NCBI RefSeq assembly: GCF_016785185.1
Contig: NZ_JAEKDY010000024.1
Length of the DNA stretch: 38,856 nt
Source of the DNA: Heyndrickxia sporothermodurans
GTDB taxonomy: Bacteria; Bacillota; Bacilli; Bacillales; Bacillaceae_C
Reading direction: 5' to 3' (one strand)
Positions 8,630 to 17,300 of the stretch are shown here, piece after piece. The notes under the pieces are model-generated. The model was not told where the DNA came from. It worked only from the letters and a program-made list of their open reading frames with translations, and did not search any database. The position numbers were made by a program, and so were the translations under genes. Within the stretch, counting starts at the first letter, position 1, and every line of letters begins with the position of its first letter.

Positions 8630-8870
8630 CCCTAAACCCCCATTTATAATATAAAAAATATGTATTTGAAAATAACCTCTACGAACTACTTTCAAAGTAG
8701 TTGATATCCATTTTATATAAGGACCTGATTTAAGGCATTTCCTCAATATGAAGTTTACTATAATTGTCACGATTAAACAAGATACCCTTATTTGAACAAT
8801 GATTTAGGAACACTTGGCTTCGCTATTTATTTAAAAATTCATAAAATTTAACTTTCATTCGCATCATTCC

Positions 8871-9014
8871 TTGACGCATATAAAGACTTTAGTGTATATT
8901 AAAATTATCATTAAATATTCAAATTTTTCTTTTATTAGAAAAATTAATGACTGTTTAATGGACAATATTTTTTCTTGGCACAGCGTGCTGTAAGATTTAG
9001 GAGGAATAGAAATT
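8871..9014 (+). promoter_or_regulatory. cspD promoter and long cold-shock 5' leader
   Basis: TTGACG (8871-8876) and TATATT (8895-8900), spacer 18, give a start near 8907 and a leader of about 108 nt before the cspD ATG. The leader is AT-rich, with a compact hairpin GCAC-AGC-GTGC just before the RBS TAGGAGGAAT. Long structured leaders are typical of csp mRNAs, where they act in cold-induced translation; this one is inferred by analogy. The rest of the 8630-9014 gap shows nothing else clear. Confidence 0.6.
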
Positions 9015-9215
9015 ATGCAAAACGGTAAAGTTAAATGGTTTAATAACGAAAAGGGCTATGGTTTTATCGAAGTTGAAGGTGGAGATGATGTATTCGTACA
9101 TTTCACTGCTATTCAAAGCGAAGGTTTCAAAACTTTAGAAGAAGGCCAAGAAGTTTCATTTGAAATTGTAGAAGGAAACCGTGGACCTCAAGCTGCTAAT
9201 GTAACGAAAAAATAA
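9015..9215 (+). CDS. cspD: Cold shock protein CspD
   Basis: A 66-residue single cold-shock domain (OB fold) that binds single-stranded RNA and DNA and acts as an RNA chaperone. RNP1 (KGYGFIEV) and RNP2 (VFVHF) are intact. The sequence is nearly that of B. subtilis CspD as I recall it, including the C-terminal NRGPQAANV. It is preceded by a strong RBS (GGAGG) and followed by a terminator. The position next to ypeQ-ypeP matches B. subtilis, which supports cspD over the paralogues cspB and cspC. Confidence 0.93.
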   Translation: MQNGKVKWFNNEKGYGFIEVEGGDDVFVHFTAIQSEGFKTLEEGQEVSFEIVEGNRGPQAANVTKK

Positions 9216-9240
9216 TAATAATACTAATATAAAAATAAGC

Positions 9241-9268
9241 AGGCTGACGATAAATTGTCAGCCTTTTT
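9241..9268 (+). terminator. Intrinsic terminator after cspD
   Basis: Stem AGGCTGAC (9241-9248) / GTCAGCCT (9257-9264), eight-base loop, T-run. Confidence 0.88.
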
Positions 9269-9281
9269 GGTTGCTCTATTC

Positions 9282-9473
9282 TTACCGTTTATGAGCATAT
9301 GTTAGCTGCTTTCCAAGCTCTTTTAGCTGCTCACCTACCGTACATTTTTGAATACAAAATTGATGGGCGTATGTTTTATGATACTCTTTTCGTAAAGCTG
9401 CCTTTACGAGACAATCTCCGCAATATGTTGATAATAATTCATTTATTTCTAGTAGTAGTTTAGATCTTTCCAT
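9282..9473 (-). CDS. ypeQ: YpeQ-like zinc-finger small protein
   Basis: A 63-residue protein starting MERSKLLLEINEL. It has CGDC (start of a CxxC pair), then H...C and a second C in AHQFCIQKCTVGEQL, a likely single-zinc site. It belongs to the small zinc-finger family placed beside ypeP and cspD in Bacillus; the function is unknown. The longer frame to 9515 would overlap ypeP without an RBS, whereas AAAGGAAG stands 6 bp before the ATG at 9473. It lies 31 bp after the ypeP stop on the same strand, so it is probably the second gene of a ypeP-ypeQ unit. Confidence 0.82.
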   Translation of the reverse strand: MERSKLLLEINELLSTYCGDCLVKAALRKEYHKTYAHQFCIQKCTVGEQLKELGKQLTYAHKR

Positions 9474-9504
9474 TGCAAACTTCCTTTCTTTTTCAACACC
9501 TGAC

Positions 9505-10158
9505 TTAAAGTTCAATATGACTATTCACTAATATATTTTTTAATGCTTGAGATGCAAGTTGATCTGCTTCTTTATTTTGCTTCCTTGTGATTGGTTCATA
9601 TAATGGCTTGATCCCCAGTTTATTTATCTTTTCTTCAATTCGATCTAACCACCGATTTAAATTTTGTTCTAAGCATGGCCACTCTCCTGTTAATTGCTTC
9701 AATAGCCCATGAGAATCGCCACGAATTGTACATGGGATAGGCTTTATGTTTAAACCTTCTAATAATACGACGGCATTGTATAATGCTGCATATTCTGCCT
9801 CATTATTAGATTCTAGTTCCGTTAATTGGTCATTGGCACGCAACCGATATGATTTACCACCTTTATCATAATAAATTACCATACCTATTCCAGATAACCT
9901 TGTTTGTAAATCAAAGCCCCCATCGAAATAAATCATGATATTTTCCGGCTCATTTTCAGTTATGTTTTTTAACTTTAAGAATTCCTTTTTTGTCCACTCA
10001 TTGCCCATTTCATCAACAATAGATAGATCAACAGTTCTTCCTGTTTTAAGAAAATCATTCATTAATGTTTCAATTACGTCATCCGAAGCCCATTCTGATT
10101 CCAATAAAATTGACTCTGTTTTCGCCCCTTTATATTGCCACTTAATTTTATATTTCAT
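9505..10158 (-). CDS. ypeP: YpeP, RNase H-fold protein with an N-terminal extension
   Basis: A 217-residue protein. Residues ~73-205 form a type I RNase H-like fold ('reverse transcriptase-like' family) with all four acidic residues: D79 (IYFDGG), E122 (NNEAEY), D148 (RGDSHG) and D199 (NKEADQLA). The first ~70 residues are a separate small domain of unknown role. The family may cut RNA-DNA hybrids or fold without activity; the sequence alone does not decide. It is divergent from ypdQ, a second RNase H-fold gene, with 155 bp between them, and is followed by ypeQ. Confidence 0.85.
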   Translation of the reverse strand: MKYKIKWQYKGAKTESILLESEWASDDVIETLMNDFLKTGRTVDLSIVDEMGNEWTKKEFLKLKNITENEPENIMIYFDGGFDLQTRLSGIGMVIYYDKGGKSYRLRANDQLTELESNNEAEYAALYNAVVLLEGLNIKPIPCTIRGDSHGLLKQLTGEWPCLEQNLNRWLDRIEEKINKLGIKPLYEPITRKQNKEADQLASQALKNILVNSHIEL

Positions 10159-10259
10159 CTTCTTTTTCCCTTCCAGACGGTTGTTATTTATAGCTTTTCC
10201 TTAACATTTAAATTGTTCCCCTTTTATTATTATGTATTTATATTACAATATAGTTAGGA

Positions 10260-10288
10260 TTTACAGTGATATTGTGTTTAATTATACA
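10260..10288 (+). promoter_or_regulatory. Predicted sigma-A promoter of the ypdQ-permease unit
   Basis: TTTACA (10260-10265) and TATACA (10283-10288), spacer 17 bp, about 25 bp before the TTG start of ypdQ. The RBS AGGAGTG follows. Confidence 0.45.
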
Positions 10289-10313
10289 TTGTGTGAGTTA
10301 GGAGTGTGCGCAT

Positions 10314-10718
10314 TTGATTGAGGTTTATATAGATGGGGCCAGTGCGGGAAATCCCGGGAAAAGTGGCGCGGGAATATTTATTAAACATCATGGTAAAGTT
10401 GAACGTTATTCAATCCCCCTTGGCATATATAATAATCATGAAGCGGAATTTCTTGCTTTAATAAAAGCACTGGAAATTTGTCAATCTTTCAATTTCCAAA
10501 CAATATCTGTTCGATCTGATTCAACTGCAGTAGTTAATGCAGTTGAAAAGGAATATACAAAAAAAGAAAAATATAAAACATTATTGGATCGTATACTTAC
10601 TTTAATAAGTTCCTTTGATCTGTTTTTTATTAAATGGGTTCCAAGTTCTGAAAATAAAACCGCGGATGATTTAGCCAGAAAAGCGATCCAGGTTAAGGAT
10701 TTGGAGGGGACTCATTGA
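10314..10718 (+). CDS. ypdQ: Type I RNase H-like protein (YpdQ/RnhA family)
   Basis: A 134-residue RNase HI-fold protein. The active-site acids are in register: D7 (YIDGASAGNPG), E45 (NNHEAEF), D69 (VRSDS) and D118 or D119 (KTADDLARK). The basic handle region of E. coli RNase HI is missing, as in Bacillus homologues. B. subtilis YpdQ was, to my memory, reported to lack RNase H activity, so function should not be assumed. The start is TTG (10314), 7-8 bp after AGGAGTG. Its stop overlaps the TTG start of the permease gene (TTGA), indicating translational coupling. Confidence 0.88.
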   Translation: MIEVYIDGASAGNPGKSGAGIFIKHHGKVERYSIPLGIYNNHEAEFLALIKALEICQSFNFQTISVRSDSTAVVNAVEKEYTKKEKYKTLLDRILTLISSFDLFFIKWVPSSENKTADDLARKAIQVKDLEGTH

Positions 10719-11641
10719 ATAATAAATTTCTAGCTGAACTATCTTTATTATTTGTCGCTTTTATTTGGGGCTCTACATTTGTTGTTGTCCAAAATGCCAT
10801 TGATCTTCTGCCACCATTATTATTTAATGCGATTCGTTTCTTTCTTGCGGGAGTCATTATTTTCATCGTTTATTTATTTAAAAACAAAGGGAAAGTCAAA
10901 TTTCAATTAAGCACACTATTTCCAGGTATGATTTTAGGATGTTGTTTATTTATTGGATATGCCCTTCAAACCATTGGTTTATTATACACTACACCGTCAA
11001 AAGCTGGATTTATTACAGGATTAAGTGTTGTAATGGTTCCTATCATTTCTTATATATGTTTTAAAAATAAACCGAAACGATCTGCCATTTTTGGCTCAAG
11101 TTTAGCTGCAATAGGCCTATATTTATTAGCTGTCAAAGGAGCTTCACCTTTTTCAGTCGGTGAAATTTATGTTTTAATTTGTACATTTGGTTTTGCTTTC
11201 CATATTATTTTTACCGACATATTCGCAAGGCGAATTTCTGTCCTTACACTGACAACAATTCAAATTTTTACAGTGGCATTTCTCTGTACATTAAGTTCAC
11301 TATTATTTGAAGACTGGAAACTAATATTAAATCCTGAAACTTATCACTCAACATCATTAATTACAGCGATTATGATTACGGCCATTTTAGGAACTGCAGC
11401 AGCATTCTTTATTCAAACGAGTTCCCAAAAATCAACTTCGCCAACGAGGGTCGCTATTATATTAACGATGGAACCTGTTTTTGCTGCCATTACTTCATAT
11501 ATTTGGATTGACGAAAGACTCACCCTACTGGCGAGCATAGGGTGCATTTTTATTTTAATTGGAATGGTTATAGCAGAGCTGCCTAATAATCTGAAGTTAA
11601 AAATATTTATGAAAAAAACAAACAAAAAAAGTGCATTCTAG
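10715..11641 (+). CDS. DMT superfamily (EamA) permease
   Basis: A 308-residue membrane protein with about ten hydrophobic helices arranged as two EamA repeats. The N-terminal signature FIWGSTFVVVQNAI and the second-repeat EPVFAAITSYIWIDERL are typical of drug/metabolite transporters; the substrate cannot be read from the sequence. It starts at a TTG overlapping the ypdQ stop by 4 nt (TTGA), with GGAGGGG upstream. The C-terminus is lysine-rich and cytoplasmic. The stop codon lies in the loop of the terminator hairpin. Confidence 0.88.
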   Translation: MNNKFLAELSLLFVAFIWGSTFVVVQNAIDLLPPLLFNAIRFFLAGVIIFIVYLFKNKGKVKFQLSTLFPGMILGCCLFIGYALQTIGLLYTTPSKAGFITGLSVVMVPIISYICFKNKPKRSAIFGSSLAAIGLYLLAVKGASPFSVGEIYVLICTFGFAFHIIFTDIFARRISVLTLTTIQIFTVAFLCTLSSLLFEDWKLILNPETYHSTSLITAIMITAILGTAAAFFIQTSSQKSTSPTRVAIILTMEPVFAAITSYIWIDERLTLLASIGCIFILIGMVIAELPNNLKLKIFMKKTNKKSAF

Positions 11642-11658
11642 TAAGAATGCACTTTTTT
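11625..11658 (+). terminator. Bidirectional intrinsic terminator overlapping the permease stop
   Basis: AAAAAA plus stem GTGCATTC (11631-11638) / GAATGCAC (11645-11652) plus TTTTTT. The TAG stop of the permease is in the loop. It also serves the convergent gene ending at 11657. Confidence 0.88.
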
Positions 11659-11938
11659 ATGCGGGCAGCAGTCCTAATTGTTGTACGTAAGTATATGCTT
11701 GTTTCATCGATTCGATATTTTTGTTCTGAAATGTTTCTAATAATGACATATAAAAGCTACCGTCGAAATGTTTTTGTGTTTTTAATGTAATTTCAATGGC
11801 CGCTTTTATTGTTTGATCCGAAGCCTTCGTATATTGTTTTCCAAAATATATAAAACCAATCACATCTTCTTCAAATTTAAAGCCTTTTTCTCTTAATAAT
11901 AAAAGATATTCGTCTAGTGAAATATTACTATGTTTCAT
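11657..11938 (-). CDS. DUF6123-like small protein
   Basis: A 93-residue soluble helical protein starting MKHSNISLDEYLLLLREKGF. The central 'EDVIGFIYFGKQYTKAS' block with a following amphipathic helix is like a small Bacillus family I associate with DUF6123 (function unknown); this is from memory and not checked. The start at 11938 is preferred because GTGAGGAG lies 4 bp upstream; the frame runs on to 11974 without a better site. It is monocistronic and convergent with the permease. Confidence 0.7.
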   Translation of the reverse strand: MKHSNISLDEYLLLLREKGFKFEEDVIGFIYFGKQYTKASDQTIKAAIEITLKTQKHFDGSFYMSLLETFQNKNIESMKQAYTYVQQLGLLPA

Positions 11939-12081
11939 TTTTCTCCTCACTCCCCAAAAAACATCCTTTTTCATTGTACAGTAAATTAGATTTTATGACT
12001 ACAACATCCTCGGAAAAGTTAATACTTGAAATAATGTTGATATTTATTTTTTTGGAAATTCTATAAATGGAGGTGATTTTT

Positions 12082-12222
12082 TTGGCAAAGAAAAATAATA
12101 ATAGAGGAAAGACAATTGCACCAGGCGTCAATCCACAAGGTTGGGGACAAGACGATGTGGAGTTTGCACAGGAACCTAAGTCTAAGCTGGAAAATGCGGC
12201 AAAAAAACTAAATAAAAAATAA
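12082..12222 (+). CDS. sspL: Small acid-soluble spore protein, SspL-like
   Basis: A 46-residue hydrophilic, lysine/asparagine-rich protein. The core GVNPQG...EPKSKLENAAKK matches the SspL pattern (GV-PQG ... PK-ELE-AKK) as I recall it from B. subtilis. Minor SASPs of this type are made in the forespore and packed into the spore core. Initiation is at TTG, with a perfect GGAGGTGA 5-6 bp upstream; an in-frame ATG at 12067 lies before that RBS and is unlikely. No convincing sigma-G promoter was found by eye. A strong terminator follows. Confidence 0.72.
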   Translation: MAKKNNNRGKTIAPGVNPQGWGQDDVEFAQEPKSKLENAAKKLNKK

Positions 12223-12231
12223 TAAGACGAA

Positions 12232-12276
12232 AAAGATGAAAAAGCAGCCTCACATGAAGGATGCTTTTTCATCTTT
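12232..12276 (+). terminator. Large bidirectional terminator between sspL-like gene and ypcP
   Basis: A ~19-bp imperfect stem (12232-12250 with 12258-12276, one G-A mismatch, seven-base loop) containing AAAAAGCA / TGCTTTTT. It overlaps the last codon of ypcP on the other strand. Confidence 0.82.
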
Positions 12277-13177
12277 AAGCTAATGCAATGTTTTCTGCCC
12301 ATTTAGATTGGATAAGATGACGACGAATATTTTTTAACTCAAGTTCTTCAATTAGTTCAAAAAATGATTTCGGTATTTGCTTGCGTAAAGATGTTTCTAA
12401 TGAAAACTTGATTGGTACTTGACAATTAATTTCAGCTAATTTCCTTGATAAGTGAAGCATTTCCATATCTTCTTCGATTTTCTTACGCTGTCCGGGTGTT
12501 AAATGATCAATATTTTCTAGTAACTGTTCAATTGATCCGTACTCCTGAATTAATTTCAATGCAGTTTTTTCTCCAATACCTTTAACCCCAGGATATCCAT
12601 CACTTGTATCACCCATTAGGGCCTTGACGTCGATAAATTGCTTTGGAGTTAATCCTAATTCATCTTGAAATAGGCTTTCGGAATAAATTTTATAGTTACC
12701 AAAACCTTTTTGCAGTATACGAACTTCAATATGTTCATCTAATAGCTGTAATAAATCTTTATCACCAGTTACTATCGTGACATTAGCTTCATTTTTCATA
12801 GCGTTAGCAATCGTTCCAATACAATCATCCGCTTCATACCCTACAAGGCCATGGTTTGGTAAATCAAATGCTTCCACGACGTCTTTAACAAGATCAAATT
12901 GAGGAATAAGCTCGATTGGCGGTGCTGAACGATTGGCCTTGTATCCAGCAAACATCTCGTTGCGAAAAGTTTTACTACCCATATCCCAGCAAATTGCTGT
13001 GTGTGATGGTTCGATATCCTCCAACGCATAGAATAAGTGTTTCATAAAACCTTGCACAGCATTAGTTGGCATCCCTTTCGAATTCATCATAAATTGACCC
13101 GTTACACTCGTTGCATAAAATGATCGAAAAAGTAATGCCATTCCATCAACTAGTAATAAATGTGGTTTGTTCTCCAT
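12275..13177 (-). CDS. ypcP: 5'-3' exonuclease / flap endonuclease (Pol I N-terminal domain homologue)
   Basis: A stand-alone 300-residue member of the FEN/5'-nuclease family. It removes RNA primers and flaps during Okazaki-fragment maturation and repair, overlapping with the PolA nuclease domain. Motifs in order: LLVDGMALLFRSFYA near the N-terminus, AICWDMGSKTFR, GYEADDCIGT, VTGDKDLLQL, then the helix-three-turn-helix ALMGDTSDGYPGVKGIGEKTA (described in two parts: acidic ALMGDTSDG and glycine-rich GVKGIGEKTA). The metal-binding aspartates are all there. Length and context match B. subtilis YpcP. It is monocistronic, with a GAGGTG-type RBS. Confidence 0.93.
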   Translation of the reverse strand: MENKPHLLLVDGMALLFRSFYATSVTGQFMMNSKGMPTNAVQGFMKHLFYALEDIEPSHTAICWDMGSKTFRNEMFAGYKANRSAPPIELIPQFDLVKDVVEAFDLPNHGLVGYEADDCIGTIANAMKNEANVTIVTGDKDLLQLLDEHIEVRILQKGFGNYKIYSESLFQDELGLTPKQFIDVKALMGDTSDGYPGVKGIGEKTALKLIQEYGSIEQLLENIDHLTPGQRKKIEEDMEMLHLSRKLAEINCQVPIKFSLETSLRKQIPKSFFELIEELELKNIRRHLIQSKWAENIALA

Positions 13178-13251
13178 ATCTACACCTCTATAAAAAGGGA
13201 ATCACCCTATAATGGTCTCTTTTCTAAATGATACAAATACCATTATAACAC

Positions 13252-13285
13252 GAAGGGACAATGTGTGTTTACACAATGTCCCTTC
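13252..13285 (-). terminator. Long hairpin after the rhodanese gene
   Basis: A perfect 15-bp stem GAAGGGACAATGTGT (13252-13266) / its complement (13271-13285), four-base loop. The T-run on the minus strand is weak, so it may stabilise the mRNA end as much as terminate. A TATAAT just beyond it suits ypcP transcription. Confidence 0.6.
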
Positions 13286-13291
13286 AACATT

Positions 13292-14122
13292 TTATTCACC
13301 TGTTTCGATTGGATTTTCCTCATACGATATCCAATCAGAAAAACTACCTGCATATAGCCGAACATTCGTAAAACCCGCTTCTAATAAGGCGATAATATTA
13401 GGTGTAGCTGTCACACCCGAACCGCAGTAAACAATAAATGAATCAGATTCGTTCCATTCTGAAAATCGTTTTTTCTGTTCTTCTATAGATTTCCAAAAGC
13501 CATCTTTAAATCCATCTGTCCAAACTTTATTTATTGCAGTAGGAATATGACCGCATTTTTTATCTATTGGTTCTTCTAATCCGATATACCGGTTATATGC
13601 TCGAGAGTCAATTAAAATGGCATCACCTTGTTCTATACTCTCTTTTACATCCGACATTGTTGCTAGCATCGATGGATGACAAGATACGTTAAAAACAGGC
13701 TTCTCGAAATGTGGGATTTCATTATCAGTTGGGTAGTTTGCTTGCTTCCAAGCTTTATATCCCCCATTTAATATATAAACATTCTTATTACCTAAATAAT
13801 TAAGTAGCCACCAAAACCTGCTTGCATACTCTCCAGTTCCATCATCATAAACAACTATTTTAACACGCTCATCTATACCGGATAATTCTAGTTTTTCTTT
13901 AATAGATTGGATTGAAGGTAAAGGGTGTCTGCCACCATGCACGGTTGGAGTGGCAGATAAATCTTTTTCTAAATCGAAATAAACCGCTCCGGGTATATGT
14001 TCTTTCTTATACGCAAGTTCACCTGCTAATGGGTCCCTTAAAGAAAAACGACAATCAACAATTCTTATTTCGGACTTATTTAAATTATCTTTGAGCCATT
14101 CTACGTCTACAATGTACTTCAT
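13292..14122 (-). CDS. Two-domain sulfurtransferase (rhodanese)
   Basis: A 276-residue protein with two rhodanese domains. The N-terminal domain (~1-135) lacks a catalytic cysteine. The C-terminal domain (~150-275) carries C233 in the loop CGSGVTA, as in thiosulfate and 3-mercaptopyruvate sulfurtransferases. The CGSG loop leans to 3-mercaptopyruvate, but the donor cannot be fixed from sequence. The R-x-W-W segment ASRFWWLLNYLG and the GGxxxW signature are intact. The ATG follows the stop of the four-Cys gene by 2 bp, with GGGGGAG as RBS, so it is the distal gene of the dynA unit. Confidence 0.88.
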   Translation of the reverse strand: MKYIVDVEWLKDNLNKSEIRIVDCRFSLRDPLAGELAYKKEHIPGAVYFDLEKDLSATPTVHGGRHPLPSIQSIKEKLELSGIDERVKIVVYDDGTGEYASRFWWLLNYLGNKNVYILNGGYKAWKQANYPTDNEIPHFEKPVFNVSCHPSMLATMSDVKESIEQGDAILIDSRAYNRYIGLEEPIDKKCGHIPTAINKVWTDGFKDGFWKSIEEQKKRFSEWNESDSFIVYCGSGVTATPNIIALLEAGFTNVRLYAGSFSDWISYEENPIETGE

Positions 14123-14124
14123 GA

Positions 14125-14307
14125 TTACTCCCCCTGTTCTTTAGCTATCAGTTTCTTTATATGCTCCTTCGGACTCCAACAATCGAACGTATAATGGGGT
14201 TTAGTATCATAACCTAAACGCCGACATGTATATTTCATTCCCTGTTCGAGTTTTTCTGCGGAGAAATGAATGCACGTGGCACAAGCATGAAACCGATTTT
14301 GTTTCAA
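14125..14307 (-). CDS. Small four-cysteine protein, putative zinc binder
   Basis: A 60-residue protein with CATC near the N-terminus and later C-R-R-L-G-Y and FDCW. Four cysteines (CxxC...C...C) with a basic C-terminal helix suggest a one-zinc fold. I do not recognise a named family. The start is TTG (no ATG), with GGGAGAGG just upstream. It sits 26 bp after dynA and 2 bp before the rhodanese gene, so all three are probably on one transcript. Confidence 0.72.
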   Translation of the reverse strand: MKQNRFHACATCIHFSAEKLEQGMKYTCRRLGYDTKPHYTFDCWSPKEHIKKLIAKEQGE

Positions 14308-14333
14308 AAAACCTCTCCCTTTCTATCCTTCAT

Positions 14334-17300
14334 CTATTTCGCTAATTGATTTCGAATTTCCACCCATTCATTCACATCGATATGTTCATCCAATATTTCG
14401 AACCAACCATTAAACTGTTCTATCGTATCTTGAAGCATTTCTTCAATCATCCGTGAAAACTGTTGTTCAATAAATATTGTGAAGCTTTGTTGAATCAATG
14501 CTCCTTGCTGATCTATATATTCATCAGCTAACGGCCGAAGTAATTCCTCTAATTCTTCTTGCATCAATTGCTTTTCATTTTTTTCAAAAAATGATTTGGC
14601 ATTTTTAAAATGCTTGAAGGACTTTTCTAAAGATACTTTAGATACCTTTTCGAAAGCATTTGGAAACGTTGGTGTAGTCATACGATTACATTCAAAATTT
14701 GAGAATTGGATATCTTTTTGTATTTTCGCAATCTGTTCAGATAGTTGATGTATTTGCTGTGCAAAGGCTTCTTTTACAATATTCTCTAGTCTAAGCGATG
14801 TGGCACGCAATTCTTGTGAAAAATCATAGCCAATGCTATCTAGTAAGTCATCTAAAGCGATATTTAATGCACCTTTATTATTCTTTTGAATAACTGCTGG
14901 GTTAAATGCCTCTTTAAAGAAGTCCGGAAAACGGTAAAACACTCTTTGTTTAACATAAAATAAAAGTTCCTTTTGTTCTTGTGAAAATTTATTCACTACA
15001 AAATCAGAAGAAGAACTTGTTAACAATGAATGGACTTTTTCTTTCTGCTTAAGCAGTTCTTGTTTTTTATTTTCTTTCTCTTCTTTACCTTCCAATGCTG
15101 TTGCAATATAGGAATCAAGAATTTGTATTCCTTTTTGATATTCTGTTTCTGCCGATTGAATTGTCATTTTCATTAAATCTGTTTCAAGAAAATGATTGAA
15201 CTCGTTTTTAAATAAATTTATTCTCGATGTATTTTCATCTTCTGACAGCGCTAATAAACTTGATACTCCAAAGATGCGAGGAAAGCGAATTCCATATTGA
15301 GTCAATTGATCATGGACATATGATTGAACTTCACTAAGCTCCTCCTCTGAATTAGCTAAGTCAATTGCATTAATGATAAAAAACATTTTATCTAATTCAA
15401 AAGCATCTTTCACGCGGCCTAATTGAATGAGAAACTCTCTGTCAGCCTTCGAGAACGCGTGATTATAGTATGTTACAAACAGAATTGCATCCGAGTTTTT
15501 AATATATTCAAACGCAACTCCTGTATGACGGGCATTAATTGAATCGGCCCCTGGTGTATCGACTAAGGTAATGCCTTTTTGAGCTAACTCTGAATCATAG
15601 TACAAATCTATTGATTCTACAAAACATGATTGGGATTCATTAGCTACGAAACCACGAAAATCATGTAAATCGGTTACAATGTCTTCTCCAAGTTTTTCTT
15701 TATATTTTGGAAACCCTAATAAAAATGCATTTAAAAACGATAAATGAATCTTTTCTTTATCACTACCAGAAGCACTTTGAATCACTTTATGAATAATATT
15801 CTCTGCATCATGTAGTCGATCGCAGTTTGTCCCGAAGAACTTAAGCGATTTCTGTACATCTTCGAGTACATGTTGATTAGATTTTAAATGAACGATAGCC
15901 GTCCCATGCTTGTACTCACTTGTTGGTGGGCAAATTCGATTGATTGCCGCTGTTGTTGGATTAGGTGAAACCGGCAATACTTTCTCTCCTAATAACGCAT
16001 TAGCAAATGAGGATTTTCCGGCACTAAATGCCCCGAATAATGCAATTGTATATTCACGATTTTCTAATCTTTCAGATTTTGCAGCCAAAACATCTGTTAC
16101 GCGTTGAAAACCTTTTTTATCCTTTAAAAGAAAAACAGCTTTTTTAAGTTTTTCTATCATACTATCAACAGAAAGAGAAGTATTAATAGACATATTATCT
16201 TTTTTAGTTTCAGTTATTTTTTCACTTTTAATATTTTTTTCTACATCCTTTTCATTTTCCGGTGAGTAGATTCGTATTTTCTTTTCATTATTTTCCCACT
16301 CATTTCGTAGTGAACGATAAGATTCTTCCACATTTGAAACCGGTAAGTAGACGTTCTCTTCCTTTTGATTTCTTTCCGATTCTAATTGGTCCAAAACCCT
16401 TAATGCGTTCGTTACTTTCTTAATTTTACGCAGCGAACTTTCTAAGGTAGTATATTGACTCTCAATTTCCGGCTTTAACGTTTTCCATAAGTCTTCTCTA
16501 AAGCTCTGGCAGGTCGTTCTTGCTTGTTTCCGTATCGTTTCAGTAATTTCATCACAATAATTAAGAACATATTCCCCGGTTAATCTTGCACCGGGCTTAA
16601 CACTATTAGTAATTAATGTCGCGTCAAAATCGATCGATAATTGTTGTGCCCGTCTTTGCAATTCGTCAGAAACGATTTTTGTTTCCTTTAATTGATTTAT
16701 TGCAAATTGTCGCAGATGCCAAGTAAGTTGTGTATCCACTTGTGTGGTTAAATTTTTATAAAATGCGTCAAGCCTTTCACGTCTTACAAGCTCTGTCTTC
16801 TTACCAAAAAAACCAACTTTAAAATCGGATTGAACAGATTCTAAATAGCTTTCTGCTAATTCTCTCGTTTGAAATGGCATTAAATAAGCATTGGTCAATA
16901 TTTTATCCAATTCGTTGTTAAATGTTTGTTTCCATTTCTCTTCCCGTGTATGAAGCACATCCATTTGCGCTACCATATTTTCTTCATCTTCGAAAATTGT
17001 CGACCTTTTTTCCACTGGGTATTGGTTTACGATTTCTTCATATTGTTTTGCCTTTTCTTCTTGCTCTTCTTTTAGCCATTTAAAATGCTCTTGTACTAAA
17101 ATGTGAACAGATGATTCCGTAGAGGTAAGAATTCGTTCCTCTTTTTCATTCATTGTATTTTGTATTAAATGTTTAACAGTTTGAAATTGATTTTTCGGAT
17201 CCTCCGGTTTTTTTAACGTGGTGTAAAATATTCCGTTTGGATGCACATCCCATGATGCAAAAGATTCTTTAACAGATTTTTGAAAATCATTAAATGACAG

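Noticed and set aside
8630..8770. N-terminal extension of MntR by 47 residues
   Set aside because: Known MntR proteins begin at the internal Met (TPSMEDYIEQIY), and the extension has no homologous look and contains the promoter.
12061..12081. ATG at 12067 as start of the sspL-like gene
   Set aside because: It precedes and overlaps the perfect RBS GGAGGTGA, which points to the TTG at 12082.
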